Assembly (NCBI GenBank): GCA_963719645.1 | Contig: CAVRCT010000007.1 | Coordinates: forward strand, 310,001 to 374,000 | Direction: 5' to 3' | DNA: 64,000 nt | Origin: CAVRCT01 sp963719645 | Lineage (GTDB): Bacteria; Pseudomonadota; Gammaproteobacteria; DSM-16500 | Shown: positions 27,162 through 35,628 of the stretch, one piece after another | Numbering within the stretch: position 1 is the stretch's first letter | Layout: every line of letters starts with the position of its first letter | The notes under the pieces: generated by a model | Databases searched by the model: none | Seen by the model: only the letters and a program-made list of their open reading frames with translations | What the model was told of the DNA's origin: nothing | Translations under genes and position numbers: made by a program

Positions 27162-27446
27162 TTTTCAAAGTAGGAGACCTTCTAAACAGCTCTGTGTTTT
27201 AACGGTGAAAGCTGCTTAGCAGGTCTCCCACTTTGAAAAAGGGGGAGCAAGGGGGATTTGTATAAAAAAAGAAGAAGTTCTTATTAGATGTTTACCCCTC
27301 TTTTTTCGGGAGTTGGAGCACGCAGGATGACAAGTCCTTTCTTATCAGGCAAAGCCCCCCACAATAACCCTCATAATTTTTTTTAGCCAACCCGCCCATT
27401 TTGAGCTATTATTAGCGGTTTCGCATTGATGAAAATGGGAATCAAC

Positions 27447-28400
27447 ATGAATTTGAATTTTCTTGATTTTGAACAACCGATTGCCGAACTTGAGGCAAAA
27501 ATTCAAGAATTACGGATGGTGGGTAAGGATAGTGACCTTAATATTACCGATGAAATCAGCCGTTTGGAAGCTAAAAGCAAGCAATTAACCAAGGATGTTT
27601 TTTCGCGGTTAAGTCCTTGGCAAATTACTCAATTGGCGAGACATCCTCTGCGTCCGCATACGATGGATTATATTGAACGAATTTTTACCGAGTTTGATGA
27701 GTTGCACGGTGACCGCACCTTATCGAGAGGTCCAACAATTATTGGCGGAACGGCACGTTTTAATGGTCAGCCAGTGATGATCATTGGCCATGAAAAAGGC
27801 CGTAAAACCAATGAAAAAATTGAACGTAATTTCGGTATGCCAAACCCGGAAGATTACCGTAAAGCCTTGCGGTTAATGAGGATGGCAGAGCGGTTCAAAC
27901 TGCCTATTTTTACGTTTATTGATACATTTGGTGCATACCCGGGCATCGGCGCAGAAGAGCGTAATCAAAGTGAAGCCATTGCCCGTAATCTATTCGTCGC
28001 GTCCACCTTAAAAACCCCTATTATCTGCACGGTGATCGGTGAAGGTGGTTCAGGGGGCGCATTGGCCATTGGCGTGGGCGATCGCGTTCTCATGTTGCAA
28101 TATTCGATTTATTGCGTCATCACGCCGGAAGGGTGCGCCTCTATCCTCTGGAAGAGTTCAGATAAAGCGGCGCAAGCGGCAGAGGCCATGGGTGTTTCGG
28201 CCGAGCAAAATTTACACTTGAAATTAATCGATCAAGTGATACCCGAACCCTTGGGCGGTGCGCATCGTGATTATGATGCGATGGCGACGGTGTTGAAAAA
28301 TACCTTGGCGGAAAAATTGGGTGAATTGCACGGTTTATCAACCGATAAATTATTGGAACAACGTTATAAGCGGTTAATGTCGTATGGAATCGCTGTTTAA
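27447..28400 (+). CDS. accA: Acetyl-CoA carboxylase carboxyltransferase subunit alpha
   Basis: With AccD transfers CO2 from biotin to acetyl-CoA, committing carbon to fatty acids. From the ATG at 27447 (MNLNFLDFEQPIAELEAKI, the family start; GGGA upstream) it has 317 residues. It shows the crotonase-fold oxyanion motifs DTFGAYPGIGAEERNQSEA and GEGGSGGALAIGVGD. Three earlier in-frame starts (27426-27435) are less likely. Its last 17 bases overlap tilS, the dnaE-accA-tilS neighbourhood being common although dnaE is inverted here. Confidence 0.97.
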   Translation: MNLNFLDFEQPIAELEAKIQELRMVGKDSDLNITDEISRLEAKSKQLTKDVFSRLSPWQITQLARHPLRPHTMDYIERIFTEFDELHGDRTLSRGPTIIGGTARFNGQPVMIIGHEKGRKTNEKIERNFGMPNPEDYRKALRLMRMAERFKLPIFTFIDTFGAYPGIGAEERNQSEAIARNLFVASTLKTPIICTVIGEGGSGGALAIGVGDRVLMLQYSIYCVITPEGCASILWKSSDKAAQAAEAMGVSAEQNLHLKLIDQVIPEPLGGAHRDYDAMATVLKNTLAEKLGELHGLSTDKLLEQRYKRLMSYGIAV

Positions 28401-29712
28401 TACGGTTCGGGATTTTTGTCTCAAACAACCGTGTGCTAATACCATTTGGCTTGCTTACAGTGGGGGTTTAGATTCCCACGTGTTGTTGCATGTGTTAGCA
28501 GAAGTGCGTAACAACCATCCGTTCAATCTCCACGCTGTTTATATTGATCACGGCGTTCAGCCCGCTGCATCGCAATGGGCTGTGCATTGCAAAACGATTT
28601 GCCGTGAATTAGCTATTGATTTTTCGGTTCATACGTTGTCGAACAAATCACCTACACAAAATAATTCTTTAGAAGATTGGTTGCGCACAGAGCGTTATGC
28701 CGTGTTTGCAAACTTAATGCAGCCGAATGATGTGTTGTTAACAGCGCATCATCAAAATGATCAAGCTGAAACGGTGTTGTTGCAATTATTACGGGGTGCC
28801 GGGCCGAAGGGATTGGCGGCGATGCCGCGTTTAAAATCGTTTGCAGCTGGCTGGCATGGACGACCTTTGCTAGATGTCACGCGTGCTGAGTTGCAAGATT
28901 ATGCGGTGCAACATCAATTGCAGTGGGTTGAGGATGAATCCAATGTTGATACTCGATTTGCACGGAATTTTTTACGTCACGAGGTATTGCCGTTATTAAG
29001 TCAGCGTTGGCCGACAGTGACAAATACACTGGCTCGGACAGCGGCGCATTGTGCGGAAGCGCAAGCCTTAGTGGAATTTTTTACTGAGGCGGATTTGCAA
29101 GCGGTGCAAGGATCTGTTGCGAATACGCTGTCGGTGAAAAAATTATTAGCGTTGTCTGTGATGCGACAACGACAAGCTTTACGTGCGTGGTTGATGGCAT
29201 TGCAATTTCCTCTTCCTTCGGCTGTTAAATTGCAACAAATTCTCGATACGGTTTTAACAGCAGGTGACGATAAAATGCCGGTGCACGGTTGGCAACACGT
29301 GGAGCTGCGACGTTACCGTGATAATTTAATCGCGATGCCGTGTTTATCTCTGCATGATGCAACGTGTGTTGTGCCATGGAATTTTTCAGCGTCTTTGTGT
29401 GTTCCCTCGATCGGAACGTTGCAAGCGATGCAAACGGTGGGTGCTGGGTTACGGAAAGAATTAGACGATGTGACGGTTCGATTTCGTTCGGGTGGTGAAA
29501 TAGTGAAATTACCTGGGCGGCAGTGTCATCACGAGTTAAAAAAATTATGGCAACAGTGGGGTGTTCCACCTTGGTTGCGTGATCGGATTCCATTGATTTA
29601 TGTTCGAGAGAAGTTAGCTGCAGTGGTGGGATTTTGTGTGGTTGAGGAGTTTTTGGCGGGTGTTGATCAGGTGGGAGTTGAAGTGAGGTTGGTCCCTTTG
29701 GACGTAATCTGA
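28384..29712 (+). CDS. tilS: tRNA(Ile)-lysidine synthase
   Basis: Modifies the wobble C of tRNA-Ile(CAU) to lysidine, which changes both charging and decoding. It has 442 residues: the ATP-pyrophosphatase P-loop SGGLDS (about 25-30), HHQNDQAETVLLQLLRG, RNFLRHEVLPLL, and a C-terminal TilS domain with RFRSGGE and WLRDRIPLIY. It starts within accA (17-bp overlap). The last few codons and the TGA stop fall inside the outer arm of a palindromic repeat, so the C-terminal end may have been altered by insertion. Confidence 0.96.
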   Translation: MESLFNTVRDFCLKQPCANTIWLAYSGGLDSHVLLHVLAEVRNNHPFNLHAVYIDHGVQPAASQWAVHCKTICRELAIDFSVHTLSNKSPTQNNSLEDWLRTERYAVFANLMQPNDVLLTAHHQNDQAETVLLQLLRGAGPKGLAAMPRLKSFAAGWHGRPLLDVTRAELQDYAVQHQLQWVEDESNVDTRFARNFLRHEVLPLLSQRWPTVTNTLARTAAHCAEAQALVEFFTEADLQAVQGSVANTLSVKKLLALSVMRQRQALRAWLMALQFPLPSAVKLQQILDTVLTAGDDKMPVHGWQHVELRRYRDNLIAMPCLSLHDATCVVPWNFSASLCVPSIGTLQAMQTVGAGLRKELDDVTVRFRSGGEIVKLPGRQCHHELKKLWQQWGVPPWLRDRIPLIYVREKLAAVVGFCVVEEFLAGVDQVGVEVRLVPLDVI

Positions 29713-29843
29713 GCTGCGAGTCTGAGCCGCGACCGTCAGGGAGCGTCACGGAATCAGCGTTAATTTCAATCGCTGATTCCGTGACGCTCCCTGACGGTCG
29801 CGGCTCAGACTCGCGGCTCAAATTCGCGGCATTACGTCCAAAG
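29696..29843. repeat. Family F palindrome overlapping the tilS 3' end
   Basis: Outer arms CTTTGGACGTAAT (29696-29708) and ATTACGTCCAAAG (29831-29843) enclose GAGCCGCGACCGTCAGGGAG and an inner CACGGAATCAGCG stem with a TTAATTTCAAT loop. A C half-arm (GGAACAAGGGGGATTTGTATAA) follows at 29846-29867. Confidence 0.9.
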
Positions 29844-29886
29844 AGGAACAAGGGGGATTTGTATAATAGACAAACCGAAAGACGTC

Positions 29887-30087
29887 TCAATCGTCTTTAT
29901 GACTACAGCAATTAGCACAAGTGCATAAATATTTAATTAATGCGCCAAAACCTAAAACAGGCAGTGCAACATCAAAGAAATCGCGGAACATAGCCACTTG
30001 GATGATTTGTTCATGCCACAGTACCGTTGTTAAACCGGCACCAATTGCAACGAGAATGATTAAAAAAACAAAAGGTTTCATGAGCAT
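29887..30087 (-). CDS. Small membrane protein, unknown
   Basis: The 66-residue product MLMKPFVFLIILVAIGAG... has one or two hydrophobic helices (about 4-20 and 38-52) and a Cys/His-rich tail (CTCANCCSHKDD), which could bind metal. GGAG sits 8 bases before the ATG at 30087; an ATG at 30081 is the alternative. It is not recognised as any family. Its monocistronic position before arfB and good ribosome-binding site support it as real. Confidence 0.65.
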   Translation of the reverse strand: MLMKPFVFLIILVAIGAGLTTVLWHEQIIQVAMFRDFFDVALPVLGFGALIKYLCTCANCCSHKDD

Positions 30088-30215
30088 TATTATTCTCCAA
30101 AGATAAAATAGTTAAATCCATTCATGCCTGTAACAGACTAAAGTGAGATGGGGGTGGAGTCAATCCTAATCTTGTTTCAAAGATGAATTCCAGATAAGAA
30201 TTCAGGTTTAAAAAC

Positions 30216-30635
30216 TCAATCGCTCGCCTTCACACGCCGCATGGCTTTTTTACCACCTTGAATTTTTTTCGTGTTCAAGCGACGCAGTTTGGAGGCAAAA
30301 GTCGGTTTGGTTTTTTTTCTTTTTTTAGGTGGAATTTCTGCACGCTTAATCAATTCACACAAACGATCTAATGCATCTTGCTTATTTCGTTCCTGAGTGC
30401 GGAAACGACTGGCTTTGATAATTAGCTCACCTTGCAGTGTTAATTTTTTTCCTAACAAACCGATCAAGCGTGTTCGTACACTTTCTGGCAAAGACGGTGA
30501 GTGCAAGACGTCAAACCGTAATTGCACAGCGGTGGCAACTTTATTCACATTTTGTCCGCCAGGGCCTGGGGATGCGATAAAGGTGAATTTAATTTCAGTG
30601 GGCTTCAATGAAATATGTTGGGTCACTGCAATCAT
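30216..30635 (-). CDS. arfB: Alternative ribosome-rescue factor ArfB (peptidyl-tRNA hydrolase)
   Basis: Releases stalled ribosomes lacking a stop codon. The 139-residue protein has the release-factor GGQ loop (ASPGPGGQNVNKVAT) and a basic C-terminal tail (PPKKRKKTKPTFASKLRRL...) that in this family enters the empty mRNA channel. The ATG at 30635 has AAGG 8 bases upstream. The absence of release-factor codon-recognition domains separates it from PrfA/PrfB. Confidence 0.95.
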   Translation of the reverse strand: MIAVTQHISLKPTEIKFTFIASPGPGGQNVNKVATAVQLRFDVLHSPSLPESVRTRLIGLLGKKLTLQGELIIKASRFRTQERNKQDALDRLCELIKRAEIPPKKRKKTKPTFASKLRRLNTKKIQGGKKAMRRVKASD

Positions 30636-30653
30636 CACATTACCTTAGATTTA

Positions 30654-30674
30654 AACGTAAATTATAATTACGTT
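30654..30674 (-). promoter_or_regulatory. Palindromic promoter region of arfB
   Basis: AACGTAA ... TTACGTT arms surround an ATTATAAT core 20-40 bp upstream of the arfB start. The core gives a TATAAT -10 on either strand, so it may be a promoter with an overlapping operator. Confidence 0.35.
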
Positions 30675-30846
30675 GGTTAATACTCGGAATGTTAGGACAC
30701 GAGTATAGACCAATCATACCTCAAAATGCGAACCTAAAGCGCGGTGTCAATTAGGTATCATGCCAGTATGTTTTTACACACGTTCATTTTTGAAAAAAGG
30801 ACTGGGGAGAGTTTTATAAATTATTCTATACAAATCCCCCTTGTTC

Positions 30847-31108
30847 CTGACGGATTGATGCAAATTCCACCCCTGCGTCGTTCTGAAAAATATGACGTCA
30901 ACGTATTTTAACCGTAGCGACGGTACTCGCACGGAATATTTATTCAGGATCCACTTGAGTATCATCGATCCCTATAAATTCAGGAATGAGTTCTTCGTTC
31001 GTGGATCCTGAATAAATCTTACGCGCTACTGCGATAACTGCGGTCAAATAATCTGGGCGTAAGATTTTTCAGGACGACGCATGGGTGGAATTTGCGTCGA
31101 TCTATCAG
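30847..31108. mobile_element. Element E, copy 1 (262 bp)
   Basis: Ends CTGACGGATTGATGCAAATT and CTGATAGATCGACGCAAATT (inverse) are flanked by an 8-bp duplication CCTTGTTC (30839-30846 and 31109-31116). Internal arms include TTTATTCAGGATCCAC and its inverse plus two side hairpins. It has no coding capacity. Confidence 0.88.
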
Positions 31109-31212
31109 CCTTGTTCCCCCTTTTTCAAAGGGGGAGACCTTCTAAACCGTTCTGTGTTTTAACAGTGAAAGCTGTTAGAAGGTTTCCCCCTTTGAAAAAG
31201 GGGAACAAGGGG

Positions 31213-31449
31213 CAATGGCACTAGCTTAAGAACTGTCGTCCCGGAATTTACTGGCGCTTAATGAGCGCTTTTTGCGAATTTAGCGCCAGTTAATGTCCGG
31301 GATCCATTTTGCTTAAAGCATATAAGTTAAAAGCAAGAGGGCGATAAATTGAAGATGGATCCCGGACATTAAGTAGCTCTAAACGAGCAAAAGGCGCTCG
31401 TTAAGAGCTACTAAATTCCGGGACGACAGTTCTTAAGCTAGTGCCATTG
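31213..31449. mobile_element. Element B, copy 4 (237 bp, inverted)
   Basis: Inserted in the right arm of C, with the 11-bp duplication GGAACAAGGGG at 31202-31212 and 31450-31460. This is the reverse complement of the target used by copies 1, 3 and 5. Confidence 0.9.
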
Positions 31450-31553
31450 GGAACAAGGGGGATTTGTAGAAAAAGCAACATTCCTATTTAGTTGGCATGA
31501 CATCGAGACGGTCGCGGCTCGGTTTGAAAGCTGTTCAATATGCGGCAACGCTA

Positions 31554-34500
31554 CTAAAAATCAGGACCCCAAGGTTTAAAGGGAAGATTTTTTATGCCAT
31601 CTGTGTCGAAAGGTGTTGCCCAGGTAGAATTAGAAAACATCATTCCAGCGGTAAATCCTGACTGAACAAGAAAATCCTCAGAGATAACATCTGATGAAGT
31701 TGCTGCATTTTTGGTTAATACTTTTTTAGTTGCATCCCTCTTGGAATCGGCTACTTTTTTGGTGGATTGCTCCACTTTTTCTTTTGTGGTTTGTTCATTT
31801 GCTTCTTTTGTTGTTTGCTCTGCTGCTCTTGTGGCTTGTTCTTTTGCTTCGCTTGCAGCTTGCTCTGTGACTACTTTTGCAGCTTGCACTACAGCATCTC
31901 TTGTCGTCTCGGTTGCTGGTGCAGCCACTTGTTCTGTTGCGGGTATTGCCGTAGCAGTCGCTTCAAGTACGTTGCATCTGGAATTTTTTAGTTTTTCTTG
32001 CTCTTTCTTAGCCTGCTTAAGTCGTTTCAACATTCTACTGGTATTAGGCGCGTCTTCTTTCTTATCTGCTGTCTGTTGGGAATTTGTTTTCAACGTCACT
32101 AAAAAAGTTTCAAGTGTTAAACAAAATTCGGATTCGCCCAATTTACGTTGCAATAACAAATCCACCTGCTGATGAAAGTAGGCATGTCTATTAAGATAAT
32201 GCGGGCTATCTTTAGACTGTTCTAAGAAAGCATTGATTGTTTCAATGAGTTCTTGTGTTTCTGTTTTAAATTGTTGTGGCTGATTTGATTTTGAATCAGC
32301 GCCAGATTTAGCTGTTTGCTTTGATGAAATTGGTTTTGCTTTCATTTTTGCTTGTTCTGAAATCCACTTTTTACATTGTTTCAGCTTAATCTTATCTGTG
32401 GTTGACAAGGAAGCCGCGTGCAGCGTAAATACGTTGACTGCCAAGGTAAAACATTTTTCTGCTGCTTCACTTTGCTTTTCATCTTGACGAATTTTTCCTA
32501 AGGCATGCCAAGCATGACCTAGCATGACAGGTGTTGGCGTTGACATCGAAAAATGGCGGATCGCTTTTTCAAGATGCGTGGTATTCCTTGCCTCTTTTGA
32601 ATAAAAACAAACACCCATTTTTTCATGTGCAAACGACAATAATTGTTGCGTAATCGTCTTTTCAGGATAGTTAAGAATTACATTGAGAAAATCGATTGCT
32701 TTGTCAAATGCTTTCGCTTTGATGGCAGCATTGACAGCATTTTTAAGAAAATCATGCAAAACAGGTTGAGCTAAACAATCTGCAAAAGACATTTGATCTT
32801 CAAAAAAATGCTCATACGCTGCAAGTGGATTAGTTTCAATAAGTTTAAATTTAACGATTAAATAACTATTCAACAAGTCATAGAAATGAGATTGCTGACT
32901 CGGGATTAGCGGTTGAGATTCAAAGTGCTCGGCAAACGCAATTAAAAGATAGATGATTTTATCAATGTCAGCCTGAAAAAACACATCCTTTGTTAAGCGC
33001 GCTAAAAAATCAGGATTGGTGATAAAAACGCGATTTAAAACCAACATCAAGCTGCTCAATGTATCGAGGTGAATGCTATTATGATTAACCAGATTAGGCA
33101 ATTTATCAGTGATGTTCTTGAGGTCAGATAGGAGTGGCTTAAGTTCTTTGTTGGATTCTGCTGAATTGGCTAATTGCAAAATCGCTAATTGTGTCTCTAA
33201 CACAATGGGAATTTGTTTGGATACCAGACTTTCTTTTTCTTCGCCTGATAAACAGAAATTTTCTATTTTGCTGTAGGATCTTTTTAATTTCATGGCAGCG
33301 TCAAATTTAGTAATAATAGAAATCATATTTGGAATGTCGCTCGGAAAATGAAGCAGCGAATTTTTCACGAGTGCTGTCATGGCGGCACAGAGAACGATGA
33401 GATGCGTGTCGTTGCTTGATTCTAGCTCGGGTGCGAGCTCTATCACCTTGACATAGTATTGTTTTGCGGAAGATGGGTTTGTTTGCTCAATGACTTTTCC
33501 AGTTGCTAACAGTAACCCTGCCAACATAGGCCTGACAATGGCTGGACGATGTTCTGCAAAAAATTCCCATAATGTTAGTTCAAATTGACACGTTAGGAAT
33601 GAGAGCGTTTTAAAACGGTGATACCGCATAGTTGCTTCTGCTATCATGCGTGGGATTTGGTTCGGTTCGTTGGCCTCAATTTGTCTGAAAATAGTGGGCA
33701 GGTAGTGCTTCAGATTAAAAATATCAAAACCTTGTTGATCTGAGGGGTGCAATGTTTCGATTTCATATTGTGTTTCGATTAATAATTGGAGCGCTGCAAA
33801 AAAATAGATATTACGCTGGGTAAGATAAGAAATGTTATTAAAAATTTGATTAAGCTGATCGTGCTGATGAAACTCTGCTGGATCGAGTTTTTTGATGACT
33901 TGATAGGCTTCATTTGCCAGCATTCTATAATGCGTTGCTCTCTCTAAGTTGGCGCAATGGCGTCCTCTCATTTCCATTGAAAATTCTGCAATTCGCCGCA
34001 AATCGAGGAGAGAGCAGGGAATGTTATGTTGCAAAATAGCGTGTAGATGATGCGATAAAACAGCTTGATAACACCAATCGATCAGTCGCGGTTGAATTGT
34101 TTCTTGGTCGCATTCTTTTTGTAGCAGCGCCAAATAGCGATCATGACAATGTTGACGAAAGAGATATACATCGCTTAAGGCGGGAAATGAATGCGTTTTA
34201 TCGGCCAAATCTTTTTCGACTAATTCATTTATTTTTATTTTTATTTTTCGCAATAACACAGCAGCTAAGTCGAGCTCTTGTTTCGATTGAGCGACCAGAT
34301 AAGCATCATGTAATTGTTTCAGCGATAAGTTAGCAAAAAATTGCGGTGCATTGAGTAATGTATTCACTACGCCAAATTGATCATTGAAATCGCGATATTT
34401 TTGTGGATTCAGCGCAAATTGAAAAATGTCATTTATCTGTTGATACGAAATTTGATCCGCTAATAAATAAATGGCACGTAACCGTCCCAAAAAAATCGCA

Positions 34501-35432
34501 TGTTTTAGCACGCTTGCACTTCCTGCTTCAAGCTCGCAAAAAGTAGGTCGATTTAATTCGAGTTGCAATGCGTATTCATTATTGTGAGCGACGCTAGCTT
34601 TTAGTAATGCTTGACTGGGTTCCTCTTTTGCATCTGCCGCGGTCGTTGTGAGTGCTTTTAAATAGTCGGCTAGTGGTGTGTAGAGTTCTGAGTCAATTTT
34701 TTTTCGGCAGTTGTCATAATTAGGCATTGTATTTTTGGCGAGTTCTTCAGTCGCATAACCTAACATCTTTAAGATAAAAGATTGCAAATCGTCTTCGTTG
34801 CAAATGTTCCAAGTTTTAATTTGCCGTAAGCCTTCTGCTTTGATGAGGCGAATTAATGATGGAAAGAGAGCGTCTTGCCACGCGTCAGGCATCGTCATTA
34901 CATAGTTTAATGCAGTCCGTTTGCCGAAAAGCGCAAGTCCTACCTTCAGCGAATTCGGCGTTAATAATAATTGTTCAAAGGCTTGTTTGATGGCGGAGAG
35001 ATTTAATGGCGCCGCTTTATTAACTTGAATGTAATGCAAGATAAAACCAAGATGATCAAATTCTTGCTGAATAGATATTCCATGTGCTTGCAAGTGACGA
35101 ATGAGTTCTAGCTGACCTGTAAAAAGAATGCGGACAAAAAGATGCGCATTTTGTGTATTGATTAATATGTCTGGATGCTGCAGCATCGCTTTTAAGAGTG
35201 CGATATTTTTTTGATGATTCTCAGCGTTGTTGCGTTTAAATGCTGTGTAAGTGAGAAGAGAGGCGATAAAGGGGTGCCCTTGGCGATCAAAGCTATAAAG
35301 CGCATTGATGGCATCCGGCAAGAGAGCAATGCCGCATTGCTTGGCTAACTCGCGAAATGCATTCTCTGATGGTTGTTGAGTCGGTTGCGAGAGTGTTTTT
35401 GCTTCTGATTTTGCATCGCCTCTGTCATGCAT
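31554..35432 (-). CDS. Large helical-repeat protein with Ala/Glu/Thr-rich tail
   Basis: The 1292-residue protein has no signal peptide or membrane helix. The N-terminal part (about 1-130) resembles degenerate ankyrin helices (SLLTYTAFKRNNAENHQKN, ELIRHLQAHGISIQ). The middle is all-helical. Near residues 930-1010 there are TPR-like pairs (AFDKAIDFLNVILNYPEK, GHAWHALGKIRQDEKQSEAA). A coiled-coil segment and a low-complexity EAKEQATRAAEQTTKEANEQ stretch precede the end FKPWGPDF. An AAAGGA ribosome-binding site supports the ATG at 35432. It looks like a cytosolic or exported scaffold; the architecture parallels the giant gene at the window end. No family assigned. Confidence 0.85.
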   Translation of the reverse strand: MHDRGDAKSEAKTLSQPTQQPSENAFRELAKQCGIALLPDAINALYSFDRQGHPFIASLLTYTAFKRNNAENHQKNIALLKAMLQHPDILINTQNAHLFVRILFTGQLELIRHLQAHGISIQQEFDHLGFILHYIQVNKAAPLNLSAIKQAFEQLLLTPNSLKVGLALFGKRTALNYVMTMPDAWQDALFPSLIRLIKAEGLRQIKTWNICNEDDLQSFILKMLGYATEELAKNTMPNYDNCRKKIDSELYTPLADYLKALTTTAADAKEEPSQALLKASVAHNNEYALQLELNRPTFCELEAGSASVLKHAIFLGRLRAIYLLADQISYQQINDIFQFALNPQKYRDFNDQFGVVNTLLNAPQFFANLSLKQLHDAYLVAQSKQELDLAAVLLRKIKIKINELVEKDLADKTHSFPALSDVYLFRQHCHDRYLALLQKECDQETIQPRLIDWCYQAVLSHHLHAILQHNIPCSLLDLRRIAEFSMEMRGRHCANLERATHYRMLANEAYQVIKKLDPAEFHQHDQLNQIFNNISYLTQRNIYFFAALQLLIETQYEIETLHPSDQQGFDIFNLKHYLPTIFRQIEANEPNQIPRMIAEATMRYHRFKTLSFLTCQFELTLWEFFAEHRPAIVRPMLAGLLLATGKVIEQTNPSSAKQYYVKVIELAPELESSNDTHLIVLCAAMTALVKNSLLHFPSDIPNMISIITKFDAAMKLKRSYSKIENFCLSGEEKESLVSKQIPIVLETQLAILQLANSAESNKELKPLLSDLKNITDKLPNLVNHNSIHLDTLSSLMLVLNRVFITNPDFLARLTKDVFFQADIDKIIYLLIAFAEHFESQPLIPSQQSHFYDLLNSYLIVKFKLIETNPLAAYEHFFEDQMSFADCLAQPVLHDFLKNAVNAAIKAKAFDKAIDFLNVILNYPEKTITQQLLSFAHEKMGVCFYSKEARNTTHLEKAIRHFSMSTPTPVMLGHAWHALGKIRQDEKQSEAAEKCFTLAVNVFTLHAASLSTTDKIKLKQCKKWISEQAKMKAKPISSKQTAKSGADSKSNQPQQFKTETQELIETINAFLEQSKDSPHYLNRHAYFHQQVDLLLQRKLGESEFCLTLETFLVTLKTNSQQTADKKEDAPNTSRMLKRLKQAKKEQEKLKNSRCNVLEATATAIPATEQVAAPATETTRDAVVQAAKVVTEQAASEAKEQATRAAEQTTKEANEQTTKEKVEQSTKKVADSKRDATKKVLTKNAATSSDVISEDFLVQSGFTAGMMFSNSTWATPFDTDGIKNLPFKPWGPDF

Positions 35433-35628
35433 GCGCGTGTATCCTTTGGCTTATTAAAAGACTAAATATAGTACACTAACTGCATTTACTGATCAAATAA
35501 TAAATAGATACAAATTCTTATAGAACATGCCCTCTACTTTCGTGTAGAATCATCGCTTACTAAGTACTACTCGAACGTATCATCCGCAAATAAAATTAAT
35601 ATAAACATTAAGTTACAGACTAACTACC
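35433..35628. promoter_or_regulatory. Divergent promoter region upstream of pyrG
   Basis: This 196-bp AT-rich gap holds no gene or long repeat. A CTCTAC/GTAGA mini-hairpin with a TAGAAT -10-like hexamer (35545-35550) is the only candidate signal toward pyrG; no convincing -35 is seen. Confidence 0.3.

Larger units (their letters stand above)
26698..27268. repeat. Family C palindrome with B and D inserted
   Basis: The C arms are visible at 26708-26724, 26962-26986, 27162-27190 and 27225-27268, with the TGTGTTTTAAC loop at 27190-27203. Element B interrupts the outer arm and element D the inner arm, a two-guest nest. It is followed by AAGTTCTTATTAGATGTTTAC (27275-27295). The remaining dnaE-accA gap (26554-26697, 27296-27446) holds no gene; a family A scrap (AGGATGACAAGTCCTTTCTTA) lies near 27325. 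Confidence 0.9.
30822..31483. repeat. Family C palindrome with E and B inserted
   Basis: C pieces at 30828-30846, 31109-31212 (including the TGTGTTTTAACAGTG loop) and 31450-31483 (ending AAAAGCAACATTC) surround element E in one arm and element B in the other. It fills most of the gap between arfB and the next gene; 31484-31553 holds only a GACGGTCGCGGCTCGG scrap of family F. Confidence 0.9.

Noticed and set aside
30774..30965. Minus-strand 63-codon open frame
   Set aside because: Lies across family C and element E, both non-coding repeats.
31711..32172. Plus-strand Val/Ala/Ser/Cys-rich open frame
   Set aside because: Antisense shadow of the Ala/Glu/Thr-rich tail of the minus-strand helical protein.
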